Assembly: GCA_008360975.2 (NCBI GenBank)
Contig: CM039183.1
Location: 36,447,850-36,511,849 of the forward strand
From: Lichenostomus cassidix
Taxonomy: Eukaryota > Chordata > Aves > Passeriformes > Meliphagidae
DNA: 64,000 bases
Direction of reading: 5' to 3'
The notes beneath the pieces are model-generated. The model worked only from the letters and a program-made list of their open reading frames with translations, made no database searches and was not told the DNA's origin. Positions 39,015 to 51,252 of the stretch are shown here, piece by piece. The position numbers were made by a program, and so were the translations under genes. The first letter of the stretch is position 1, and each line of letters begins with the position of its first letter.

Positions 39015-40099
39015 CAGGAAAAAATGGCACATATGTTATAAAAAATCCATAATGCCTCCCTCCCAACCACCTGCTAAAAGATAAAGGGGTTTTAAAAAAG
39101 CCTTTGTCCCATAAAAAATATTACAAGGGTTACGTAATGTTTCCTGTGCCATTTATTTTCTTTAATCTTTCAACATTTTGTAAGAAATTGGGGGAAAAGT
39201 ATTCAAATCAAAATTTCAAACCATTTCAAGAGGCTAAAAATGAGTAAATGACTGTAACGCTCTACCATATTGCTAAGTGCTCCCTCATGAGGTTCACATA
39301 AACATCCTCAGGACAGATTCATTTCCTAAAATACTACTTCCAGTGTTCACACATCAACCCATAAAACCGCCTATGTTTCAGGATCTGAGCAACACATTAT
39401 CAGCATTAAACTGTTTTGCATCGTGCAGGACCACTGCCAAAGCTCATAGTCTCTGCTGTAGCTGCATGAATATTTATGGACTCAGATGCAACAGCTGGCA
39501 AATCTCAGTAAGGTTTGGATAGTCAAAGAACAGAATTCTCTATAATCTTCTCTGACTCTATCCTACACTTTCGACAAAAGCAGTTTCTACAGTTGTAAAT
39601 AAGGCAAAACTTGGGTCTCGGATTTGTGCAGATGCTCTTTGCCCAGGAGTCATACCTGTTAAATCATTCCATTTTGGAAGCAGGAAGAAATTAGGATTCT
39701 AAAAGCCAATCTCAATCCTTGCTAATATCATTTCTAAAGACTCAGAGAGGGAAATGCCACTCTGTGAAAGACAACTCTTGAAGTTCCAAAATGCAAGTTA
39801 GACATGATGACTTCTATCATATACTAGTAACAGAAAATAGGTGTTCATACAGTATCCACTACTGCAAGATCTTATTCCTCCTTCCTCCCTTACAGAGTTT
39901 AGGCAGAAACTATTAAATTTTAAAACTGCAGGTATTTAGAGATATTTCATTCAGTCTGGAAGTGAACTCTCTCTGAAAAAAGACCCAAAGTATAAAAATA
40001 CAAATACTATAAACCATAGCCACCATGATCTCTTTAGGCTTCCCCACTTATTTGAATGCAAAGTGCTACATTATGTGCTGAACTCCACTGTGACAGTAT
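39015..40099. other. Plain intron
   Basis: Nothing recognised in this stretch between the tandem repeat and the GC-richer block. Confidence 0.55.
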
Positions 40100-40640
40100 G
40101 ACAGAAGTGTCAGGGCAAGAGCATACTCACCAATCCTGCAGCGGAGCCCTCCATGCTCAAGGCCAGACCTCTGGTAAGAGAGTGGGGTTTCAGAAGCCCG
40201 TGCTGCCTTGGAGAACCTCAAGAAAATTCTAGAAGAAGCTTTAGGAGCAGAGACTCCTCCAAACAGCTAGGCTAAGGAGCCTCAGCAGGGGCTCCACACT
40301 TCTGAAGCTGGTTTTAAGCCAAGGCTCTCAGCCCCAGCCCCTGCCTAAGCTGTCCTTCTGCACCCTGACTGTGACCCACTGACTGATATTCCCAGCTTGA
40401 CTCTGAACTCTCCTCATCACTGTGGACTTCTCTGACCATGTGGTCTGCTGGTTCAGCCATTGTTGCTGTCACCCTTCCTGTTTGGGTACTGTGTCACAGC
40501 TCCCTTGCCAGTGAGGCCACAGCTTCTGCCTGCCCTGTTAACCATGCTTCAGCTCCCATATTCCCTTGCCTTGGCAAGCATCCTGTCCCTGCTGCTCCAC
40601 CAGAAGATGTACTCAGAGCATGTTAATTAGGTGGGATTTT
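40100..40640. other. GC-richer unidentified block
   Basis: This 0.5-kb stretch is clearly richer in C and G than its surroundings on both sides, is CpG-poor, and has sharp edges. Its only open frames are about 60 codons without a domain. It may be an old mobile element or a composite of one; I cannot name a family. It contains a pseudoexon candidate on the minus strand at its left end. Confidence 0.4.
40131..40170 (-). other. Candidate 40-nt pseudoexon in PRKN sense
   Basis: On the minus strand, CCCCACTCTCTTACCAG (a strong acceptor with pyrimidine tract) is followed by 40 nt and then GTGAGTATG (a strong donor). The 40-nt segment contains an ATG, but joining it to exon 2 would not enter parkin's frame (24 nt from that ATG to the donor, whereas exon 2 needs phase 1). 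Inclusion would therefore affect only the 5' part of the transcript or shift the frame. No expression evidence is available from sequence alone. Confidence 0.25.
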
Positions 40641-41200
40641 CAGGGGACACAAGCAGGAAACATATACCAGTTCATAAGTTCAAAAAAAGTTTGGGAAGAA
40701 AAACAGTTACAAAAGCACTTCCTGGAGCTCCCAAGGAGCAGCCCATCTGAAAGATGAGAAGAAAAGAAGAGAACTGAATCTGGACATCCCAGTAACTCAG
40801 TCAGCATCTTAATTTTTAAACCAACATTTTTAGCTATACATTTTGTGGGGTATTAGAGTGACTGTAGGTAAACTAACTGAGGCAGTGAGCTCTTGACCAG
40901 GAAAAGTGAAATGATAGTAGATTGTTCCTTTTTTCAGCAGAAAAAGGATTAGGTCTCTGTACCAGCAAACAAGACTGTGAAACCCTGCCTCTGAGAAATC
41001 CTTTTCCTTACCTCTCAGAGAAGATGTGCTGCACAGCTGAAAGCACACACAGAGAGCACAACCCTTGAGCCTCACTACTGGAAAGCCCAGTACAGAGTTT
41101 GGCAGTTTGTGAAAGGCTGTTGCAAAGAGAGAGGACCAGTCAGTTGTCCATATCCATGGGCTGTAAAACAAGGTGTAAAGGAGCTTAATTGCAACAAGAA

Positions 41201-41301
41201 AGACTCAGGTTAGACATTAGGGAAAACTAACAGAAACGGCAAGAGCAGAGGAGCTCTGCTGGAACATATAATCTTAGGTGATTGTGGAATCTCAATGGAG
41301 A
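41201..41301 (+). mobile_element. Old CR1-type LINE internal fragment
   Basis: GACTCAGGTTAGACATTAGGGAAAA, followed by CAGAAACGGCAAGAGC...TGCTGGAACA and then ATTGTGGAATCTCAATGGA, matches in order the conserved CR1 segment CTCAGGTTGGACATTAGGAAAAA...CAGAAAGGG...TTGGAACAGGCT...GTGGAATC. It is strongly diverged and lacks both ends, so it is an ancient copy. Confidence 0.6.
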
Positions 41302-43315
41302 GATCAAAGAAACATCAATGAAGAAACACGTAGCGTTAACTGAAGAGAGAGACAGAGCAGGGGAAAGTGAATTAAATTATATGTTGAAGTGTCTTTCAGC
41401 TCTGTTTTTGATGATTCATGATCTCTTGATTCTTACTTTGGAGCTGATAATACTTATGTGATGAGCAATCACCCTATCTGAGTTTCCTTTAGAAAAAGAA
41501 AAGGAGTGTTGGTAATCGAAACTTGCTGATAGTGCATCCAGCTGATGAGTTTTTTATTAGAATATTCATAAAATGATTCATATTCATGTGCAACATGTGC
41601 TCTTTGCACTAAATAGAATCAAATAAGAACCAAAGAGGAAAACCACATACTCCCTTACTAGATCTCCGAGAAACTGGTCGGTAATGAAACCAAAAGAGGT
41701 GGCTGAAGGGGACAAAACTCCCCTCCAAGCGATACACTTAGAGAAAATTGTGATGCAGCAACTAAGAGAATATAAGAACATCCATTACTGAAAAATTCTA
41801 AAGTCCTGGTTCAGCCTTCCAAGCACAATGTAGGATTAACTGTTGGCTACACAGAAGTGTGACATAATGAAATGAAAGCACTTATCATTTGTTTTGAAAG
41901 AGTTTAACAACTATTTTTAACACCAGAATTACTAAAAACAGTTTCAACTGTCCAAAGTACATTAATAATACATTCTTTTCCTAGTTCAGCTGCTAAAACC
42001 GAGGGTATGCTTACGGTGCATAAAACAAATGCAGCTGTTATAAATGGAAGAATTGAGTTCTACAACAGGATTACGTAAAAGATTTTACACCAGGATGAGA
42101 AATGCTATCATAACATGACAGAAAAGGGACAAGATCCAAGAGAGCACATCTGAAGTTTTCCTTCATACTATATCTAGTCTGCCATCAAAACTGCCAGCTG
42201 TGGTACTCTATCAGACACTGAGCACCGTTGCAAAGCATGAGCTGCACAATCAGCCACACTACTGCTTTCTTACTTGGATTAGATGGAGACCTAGTGAATG
42301 ATTGTATACAGTTATCTGTATTTGACTGCTATTTTAAATATTGCAGGAAAACTCAATGGAGTTCATTTGTTCTTTGAGACACAAAAAATGAGCCTTACAG
42401 TAAAAAAAGGTGCCAGGATTATTGATGCTGTACAATGCTGAAGCTGGAAAATATTCTCCTGTTTTAAATATACCTGTCAGCAGTGAGCTACTGGGCATGC
42501 AAGGATACATAAACCTAAGCCACAGCTGACACTTCTTGCCTTTCACAGCCAGATACAACCTGGCTCTCTGATATTTGCTATTGCCAACCTTCTGGTTTTG
42601 CCAGTTCTGGCTTTAAGTCCTGAATCTCATAAGCAGCTTCATAGGCTGCAGTAGATTGTGCAAAAGCTTCCTCACTTCATACATCCTGCTGCATTTGGGA
42701 CATGTAGTTCTTTTCTTTGGTAACTGTGATAAGTCACCAAAACATTATGTCCTCTAATAGATTAAAACAACACAGTCAAGAAATGAAAATAAATACAATT
42801 TAAAAAAAAGTCAAAGCTAAGCATAATTATGCACAAGTTGATCTATCTAAAAATAAAGGAGGGCATATCTTACTTAGAACTTTGAAGGTGGGAGTGCTTT
42901 GTCTCTGGAATTATTTTTTTTGCCTCAAACCAACCGTAAATTCTGACCTTCAGACATATTCTGAATTCTTTCATACAATCAAAGTCACTGTATTCCTACC
43001 ATCTCAAACAGATGCAATATTCCAAGAGAAAATGGTTTAGCAAACTAACTGATGGATTAAGTCAGTACTTCACAGTAAACAGATCCAGCAATGTTCTTCA
43101 TATTTTGGAAACTGACATATTGGCCATGTCTTAAATCCTGGAGATTCATTTCCTATCAGTATTACCAGTGGATTAACACTACAGCACTGCAGCAGCCCAG
43201 TGCAGATGTACTATTCTAAAATAAGTACAGGTAGCTCCAAATCTGTCAGAAAAGAAGGAAATATGCATCTTAGGAATACCATATATCTTCTTGTCTTAAA
43301 AAGTCTTTGCTCCTA
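41302..43315. other. Plain intron
   Basis: No recognisable element or gene. Confidence 0.55.
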
Positions 43316-43690
43316 TTACAGTGCCCTTGGCCATGTAACAGGGTTTCCAGGTAACACACAAGGACCAGACTGAGCTGTGTGGCTGAGCTGCAGGAAGTCC
43401 ACCACTGCCCACACAGCCCCAGAGGTGCACTGGCCTTGCCTGAGCTGTGCTGTAGCATGGCAGTGTGGGCACCTCATGTACCCCCTCCTCACTTGCCCTC
43501 CCAACTCCACCTCAACCCTTTCTTCACTCTGTATTTCATTAGCAACTGGGGGCAGGTGGGTGGGGAGGGGTTTGGGATAAGCTCTGTAGCCCCTTGAAAA
43601 CTGAAGGGTTTGGTTAATGGCACAGAGTACACATTCAGCACGACAGGTCAATCCCAACTCCCCTCACTGTGTCCAGATGGCACAAAGCAC
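43316..43690. other. GC-richer unidentified block
   Basis: Higher GC than the flanks, CpG-poor, with C-rich (CCCTCCTCACTTGCCCTCCC) and G-rich (GGGGGCAGGTGGGTGGGGAGGGG) strings. The longest frame is 113 codons on the minus strand and looks like composition rather than a protein. The clustered G-runs at 43548-43572 could form a G-quadruplex. No family recognised. Confidence 0.4.
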
Positions 43691-46600
43691 CAGGATTATG
43701 GACCCAACTTTTATGACAAAAGTTGCCCCATCTGCTTCTCTGGCTCTTTCAAATGGCTTCACAGACGAACTACATTAAACTAAGAAGCTACCAGTTCAGC
43801 TTCTTGAATGTAGAGGCAAGTTTGACTGAAAACAGGGGAAATGCCTAATCTTTATTGCGAACACATATGGCACCCTCTGCTAAGAAGTACAGTCATGTGA
43901 GAACTTGTGCATTTCAGGCATTTGTAGACACCCATGAGATTTATTTTCTTTCCCTATATTTAATCCATCTGTAGAGTAGTTCAGTCAGTCAGGACAAGTG
44001 ATATAGCCATTTGTTTATGTACAGTTTTGATAGCTAAAACTTCAAAACTCACTGGACCATAGGAAAAATATAGGGGGAGGTTATTTAAAATACAAAGTCA
44101 CTGAATGCATATGTCTGTATACTTTCAGGAGTGTACAGTTTCTATAAAAGCACAGATTTTGCATCTTTAGTAAGGACAGAAGAATTGTGATTTCGTTTTT
44201 TAACATAGCTAACAGATTTTAGTAGAAAATTATTTTAAAGTAAAAATAAAGACATATTCTTTTTAGATGCTATTATTAGCTATTTTAAGAATTAAAATGT
44301 AAATAATATATTTGTTTTGCAGTATTACATTAGCTTCCTGATAAAGGACATTTTCTTTTGGTTTGAGGGAGATGGAAATGTTGTATTCTAGACAGATTCT
44401 TCATAGCCTCACTTTAAACAGGAAAGAAGACTGGTCAACAGCAATTCCCAAACTTTCAAACTAAGTAATATTTTCTTGTCAAAAGAATGCATCACATGTA
44501 TTGACATGCTTCTACCCTACATTATGAAGGATATTTAGGAAGATCCGCTGGTACTGATATTCTGGTAATAAGAATATGCTGCTCATTCAATGATTCCATA
44601 TATAAAACCAGCATTTTAATACAGTTAAGTCAATGTGCTTTAGGTTTCATATCCTAAATAACTCTGTTATCAATACTAAAGGACATTTTTATCTTCACTG
44701 TCAATTACTTTCACGTTCCAATTGTACCTCAGTATAAGAAACTGAAACACTTGAGCCAGCCTGCTAAACAAAATATATTTATTTTATTCAGGTTTTACAT
44801 TGAAAGCTTATTTTGATGAAAGGATTTTGATTCTTTGTGCAAAGCACCTTGAAATAGGCTAATTTCTTTCTTTCTATTTTTTTCCTTTCTCTCTCTCTCT
44901 TTTTTTTTTTTTTTTGTTTTTTGTTTTTTTGGTTGATTAGTTTGTTTCTGATTCTTTCATGGTGGGGTGTTGCTTGTTTGTTAATTTTGGTTTTTTGGTT
45001 ATTTTTTTAATCCATGCATAGACACCTTTTGTAGCTTGCTTTCTTTTACAGATTATGACATCAGACACAAATCCAAAAAAGAAAATATCACCTGGTATAA
45101 TAATTCACAATGGAAAACATATTTGATGTGATACAAGAGGAATAGCTCTTGCTGAAAAGCTTCTGAGATATTTTTGTAATTTTTACTATAAATTACGTGT
45201 TTCTATAGGGCAAAGAAAGACATACAACAGTCGGTAATATAATCACTTTTTCCATAGTAATTACAATCATTTACACAGAGGCACTCAAGAAAAACCTCAC
45301 ATCAGGATGCTCTCAGCTCTCATCTGAGTTGAATGCCTGAAAAGTAACCTTGCAACTTTTGAAATGCTGTTTTCCTAGAGTAATATAGTTTTTCAGATTA
45401 AATATTAAGAATTAGATAAATTATGACAAACATTGAACTGACTAACAAATCAATTTCTCTTGCTCATTACTTTTCCTTAAAAGAAGAAAAGTATAAATCT
45501 GAGAAAGAGATACTAATACTTTCATTCAAATCTGGACAGAAATTTCTGGGTAAATTGGAAGTTATCAACTTTATGATTGCAGATTGAGAAAGTAATTAAG
45601 AACTTTTCTTTTTGAGAAAGATCAAGCTTTTATCCATGGCTACCAACAATACAACAAAAAACACTGCATAGACTACCACCAACAGTCAAAGTAGAGTACC
45701 TTGTCATCTTTGCATAAGAAATAAACACATTAAGAGTTATTTTTTAATTGGTAGTTCTTTCACTGTATTTCTTTTTTGTGATATAAAACAACCATACAAA
45801 AGAATTGCAGAAGAGTTGAAAACAAAGGTTTCACTGAGGACTTCCAGTTGTACTCACTGCTGCTATGGAAGCAATGCCATTCTTTGTGATAATATGGCTG
45901 TCCAGCTCTGACACTTTCCTGACTACACATACCACCATTGTATCCATCCTGTGTAATGACCAAAACCTGAAAAAGTTAAGGTAATACTTTTCAAAATCAG
46001 TACTAAGTAGTATTTTGAAGACTGTACAGTTTCAGTGTATACAGAAGCTGCACTTCCTAGAAAAATCTAACAAGTAGGAAATGCACCAGCCCAATTTCTT
46101 AGCAATACAATCACTGTGAATGTATCTCAGTTCGCTCCCACTACCATTTTGCATAGTCCAGCTTTTGATATCAAGATTTTATTCAATGGAGGAATATCAT
46201 ATTATCTTCTCAGATATTCAAAATTTCCATGGCAATCCTTCTGGGTGTCTAAGATACCTCTGAGATGGGTCGTACCCACAACAGACACATTCAGCAGAAC
46301 CCCTGTACCAGGAGGCCAGTGAGTACTGAAGGAAGAACTGTCAGAGAGTGATCAATCTGCAAGTCTGCAACATGAAGAAACTTTTCTATAAAAAAATGTT
46401 GGGCTCAGTCTTCACTGATAAACATGCTGTAAGCTTAAAGCTAAATTTAAGTGTGGCGTTTAGGCTGAAAACTATAGCTCTGATGAAAAACTAGCTTTAA
46501 GGCACTATGACAAAAATCCAGGAAATTCAGTGGTTCTCTCTGATTCCAATAGGTTCAGAAGGATTAAAAAAAAAAATCCTTGAAGGATGGGATTTGTTTC

Positions 46601-47766
46601 ATATTTTACTCATAACAAGTCCAAATCTTTCACATCCAGCAAAAATGTTTGCATTTTAGTGATGCACTGCTTTCTGGAACATACTTATTTCTGCTACTGA
46701 AATGACTTATTTCTGTTTGTTTGAAATAAAATGGAAATTGATAAGATAGTTTCACATGTAATCATGTAACAACTGTTTTTCCTTTGTTTGATTTTTTGAA
46801 GTACTAATTCCCAAACAGTGCTGATGAGGTCCAGTATAAGCTTCCAGAAGATCTTTGTGCATTAGGTGACTCCACTTAGCATAATGCTGTGGGCAGTGGA
46901 GGCTTTGCAGTTTATTGACAGCAGGTTACTCATTACCAAAACAATTATTTCTTTGAGCATAATTGAAAACAGTACACATGCCATCCAAATAGTTTGTCCT
47001 CTCCCAGGCAAATTACAAGTGGGTGGGTGCAACTTGAACAGAGCACAGTAGTGGCTTTACCACTACTAATAATACATGAGCCGTAAAGCCCATTTCCCTG
47101 TTTGTTAGCTAATATAACACACATACAACTTCCTCTAAATGGAAACTTAGCAGATGTCTTCCAGCTTTAGGGTTTTTCCCAAGAATCACTTTCAAGGCTT
47201 GCACTCTTACAGCAGAGCTGATGAAAATATGATTGCTTTTCATGACTCCTCCTCTGCTGCTGGGTAGGCACATTAAAAAGACATAGCTGTCTATCTCAAT
47301 GTACACATGCCATAGTAAAATGTGTGTTATTTACTGATAAAAACCACATGACAGCAGTTTAAAAACAGGATTTATTCTGTCAGTCAAATTAGGGAGGCAG
47401 AATATGCTCTATGCCAAGTGATTACTGTCTGGGTCTAAGTGTGGCAAACTGCCAGATCAATTATAATGGTAGAGAAGAGGAAATATGAAGACAGATTGGC
47501 TCAATTCTAAGCAGAAGCATCACTAAAAAAGAAACCTAGGGACATTTTAATGCAACATCCAATTACTTAAAAGTGCATCTTCAGCCTGCAATGCAGTTTT
47601 TGTTTGTATGGCTTCTTTCTAGATAGAGTATTAAAAGGGAAATCAGCATAGAGTTGGACAAATCAGGTGTGAATAAAAACCACACTGATACAACCTGTAC
47701 GTTGATGCTTCTGAGATGTAAATTTCTGAATGTCGGTTTTTACAACAAAAGCCTGGAGATACCACA
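43691..47766. other. Plain intron with one pyrimidine tract
   Basis: Nothing beyond the tract at 44863-44931, which is listed separately. Confidence 0.5.
44863..44931. repeat. Polypyrimidine tract: TTTC, CT and poly-T
   Basis: TTTCTTTCTTTC, then CTCTCTCTCTCT, then T17 and GTTTTTTG units: three adjoining simple-repeat classes on one strand. Confidence 0.9.
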
Positions 47767-47794
47767 GGAAAACATACTCCCATGTATGTTTTCC
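47767..47794. repeat. Inverted repeat, 11-bp arms, 6-nt loop
   Basis: GGAAAACATAC, TCCCAT, GTATGTTTTCC. The arms are perfectly complementary. It is too short for a microRNA precursor. Confidence 0.9.
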
Positions 47795-48012
47795 ATAACA
47801 TTTCAGATGAAATCTTGTTAAAATAGTACTATTTCCCTCTTTGATCTGTAATTGATTTCAAGCGGAAAGAAAAGGGCAAGATTGCTCTTCGTATCCAAGG
47901 TTTTCCTCTGCTATTCATTATTTTATGGATAATTTACCTTTCACCATACTGGAGGGAAAAGGATAGTAGAGGAGCTGGTAGATTAAAGCCACTTAAAATT
48001 GATCTATGATCA

Positions 48013-48035
48013 TTTCCTCTTATCATAAGAGGAAA
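48013..48035. repeat. Palindrome, 11-bp arms around one base
   Basis: TTTCCTCTTAT, C, ATAAGAGGAAA. It lies 219 bp from the previous inverted repeat and next to a smaller dyad (TGATC-TAT-GATCA, 48000-48012). Confidence 0.9.
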
Positions 48036-50960
48036 CTAGAGAAAGGCAGATAAACTTCTGTGTTTTGTCTTTTCTTACTATTATTTTTATTAATAATGGA
48101 ATTTATCCTCTCAGTTGCACATCTTTATTTCAGGTTCCTACACCTGATGTGGGGAACATGGATGGGGAACATGAGTTTCTAAGAAAAGACCAAGAATTTA
48201 GTATTCTGGAAGACAAATTCAGTAGCTTGTATGGTATAGTCTGATCAGTCTTCAGATCAAGCCTGAAAGAAATTGATTCTGATAAAAGTTGCAACGGTAA
48301 TGTTCCACAACTGGTGCAAAATTAGTGTCTGATCATTACTTGGTAGTGCAAAATGACTTTTTTTTTTTTTTTAATGAGACACTTCTAAGACCCTGCAGCA
48401 CTCACCATTATAAATATTATCTGGGCAAATTAAAAATGAGTATCTAGAAAAGGTTAAAACACAGTAATAAGAAACAAAGAAGAAACTTGCAGGATTTCAT
48501 GAGGGGATAATTACATGATGTTGTTTGTACATGAAACTACTAGATTTCTATTTTGTAAAACGTTAGAATGAATTAAAATTCAGAGAGGTGCAGAAATGTG
48601 AAGCCATGGAGTTCAAGATATTGGCACGAGAACAAAAGGAAAATTAGACCCATTATTTGTAGCCTGTGAGGTCTTAAAGATATCTTCCACTAGACTTTGA
48701 AAAAGGTTTATGACAAAAAAAGAAATTAAACAAGTGTGTGTTTTACTGAGACTCAGAGATTGTAAAAAGGCAAAAAATAAAGATAACAGTATGAGAGGCT
48801 TAACATTTTTTGAATCATTAGGGAGAAATCTTCATCTTTAACAGAACAGAGATTTAAAATATGCAATATTACTAGAAGAATTTGAAAATAAGCACAGGAA
48901 AATCTAATGCTAAGCACCATCAGTTTGTACTCCATTTGCCATTTTTTAAAACACCCTTATGAAAACATACTTAAAGTCCATAAATCCATCTTATGAATAC
49001 AAAGTATTCAAAAGAAAACTACAATTTTATATAATATCTAAAACTGTTTAACTGATGGCTTTAAATCAGGAATCATCATACCCCAAAGTACTCTTTGTTA
49101 GGGATCCATTTAGTATAACATAAGAAACTGGAGGCAAAATATCATTCATTTAACTGCAGCTCCGAGTAACTGTTCAGTTTCCATCCAGCCTGTCAATGTG
49201 TGGAAATTATATTTCCATCTTGAACATGTAAGCAGGAGAATACAGCTCCCTCTATTTCCACTTAATAAATGTAGTACATGAAACAAAAAAAAGATCAGTG
49301 CTGGAATGCTGTAGGTTTTTTTTCTGGTGTCATTCTTTTCAAAAGGATACTGAAAAAAGATGAAGAGAATGAGCTGTGTGAATGACTAAAAATTAGAAAT
49401 AAACTCCATTATAATTAGTCAACAAAATTAAAATCTATGTTGCTTTGGTTTTTTTTATCCATGAAGAGGTTAAAATTGATGCAACTGCCAATAAATAGAG
49501 AATAGAATATATATAAAATTATTTTTCTGCTGAAGACAATTAACCACTGAAATAATTAATAATTTACCCAGGTACCGAACAGATACTTCATGAACTGAAG
49601 CTCTTTAAGGGTGACCAGACATCTTCCTTGAAGAGAGGCTATTATCCAGACAGAAGTTTTGGTCATAAACCAGAAACTAGGAAGCAACATTCTTTGACCT
49701 TTGCTCAATAGATCAAACCTGATGACCACTAATAGTCCTATGCTGGTATAACAGTGCGTGCATTTTAAATGGTTCTCCACATTACCATTTACTCTTTCTA
49801 ATGTACCTCAGGACCAAGAATGATGACTCTTTCCTTATGACTGCCTTATCATTATCAGTTATCACTAAGTCATTTCATTTCCCTTTGTCAGAAAAATTCA
49901 AGATATATTTCTCACAGTATGCAATTTAAGCTGATCCAGTAATTAAGTTGAGTCAGCAGAGCGACTTCTAAAACATTCATGCTCAAAAAAGATGTCTCAC
50001 ACTATAGGGCAATAGCAGGATACGCATAAGCAGAAGCTGAGGATGGCCATCTGCTTTCTAAGGCAAATGGGAATGAACAACAGTCTGAAGTACCTGACAA
50101 GGTCCACAGCTCCTGTCCCTGTGACTCAGGACTACTCTCCCATTGATGATTTTTATTCCGATCACTGGGAATACCCTAACTGGCTCCAAACACAACCACA
50201 GAATCTGTCTGCACTTTGTTCACAGACTGAAAAAAATCTGTATTTTCTATATTACTTGTCTGACTCCCTTCGTTCTGCCTCTACCTACATCACTTGGAAA
50301 GCACAGTCAGGCATACTGCTGACATATACATCCTAGTGGATAAGCAGACCAGCAGAGCCCTTCCTGAACCTATAGATGAGGCATCCCTGAAACATTAAGG
50401 ATACCTAGTTAAACATTCACACAGGAAATGCTTTAACTAAGGTTGCATGCATGTTTTTGCTGCATCTACTTATGTGTCAGATGTACAGGCTAGATCAGCT
50501 ATTTAATTATAAGATCACATAATAGTTCACATTATCAGTCAAATTACTCATTATTAATGTAGCATCCCTGTGTTCCTGAAATTTAGTTTATGTGGAACTA
50601 TGATTTATATGACAGTTTTATCAAGTCTTGTACATTATGGTGAACAGTTCAATCTTTCTTGGGAACAAACACAAAAAGAAATTATTTGAGAAACAGCACT
50701 GGCAAGAATGCAAGAACTCAAATTGTACTTAATACAGTAATTCAAATATCTAGACATCTTCTATAATATTACTTTGGATTTCTTTTACAGAACTAAGTTG
50801 CTCACTAACTCACTTCAGTCAATCAGTTAGCCTTCAAGTGCTGTAATGCAAACCCTACTAATTTTTGAAATTAAATGTACTGCTATGGACAGTAGGCAGA
50901 TTTCTGTCTAATTGAAACAATTAATGTCATTGTCAAGTAGTAATAACTAAAATACTGAAG
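48036..50960. other. Plain intron
   Basis: A T16 run at about 48358-48373 and a duplicated TGGGGAACATG just inside 48149-48172 are the only oddities near here. No gene or element recognised. Confidence 0.5.
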
Positions 50961-51252
50961 GGGGGATGTTTGGAGTGGAAGAGTTGTCTTCCCAAGTCAC
51001 TGGTACCTGTGATGGAGCCTTGCTCACCAGGAGGTGGCTGAACACCTCCCTGTTTGTGGGAAGCAGGGAATTAATTCTTTGGTTTGCTTTGCTTTTCTAC
51101 ACGGCTTTTGCTTTCCCTATTAAAGTGCCTTTATCTCAACACACAACTTCTCTCACTCACACTCTTCTGATTCTTTCCCCCATCCCACCGTAGAAGGGGA
51201 CTAAATGAGCAACTGTGTGGGGTTAGTTGCCAGCTGGGGTTAAACCACGACA
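50961..51252 (+). mobile_element. 3' part of an avian ERV LTR (ERVL-like), 5'-truncated
   Basis: The segment starts abruptly at GATGTTTGGAGTGGAAGAG and runs through TTCCCAAGTCAC, GGCTGAACACCTCC, GGAATTAATTC, TTTGCTTTGC, CGGCTTTTGCTTT, an ATTAAA signal at 51119-51124, CTTTATCTCAAC and CCATCCCACCG, ending GCTGGGGTTAAACCACGACA. That order and terminus are those of a common avian ERV LTR 3' half. The U3 start (TG...) is missing, no second LTR or coding remnant is nearby, and the left flank is ordinary intron. An ORF across 50966-51193 is only LTR sequence. Orientation is antisense to PRKN. Confidence 0.85.

Noticed and set aside
47767..47794. MicroRNA precursor hairpin
   Set aside because: The 11-bp stem is far too short and the flanks do not extend pairing.
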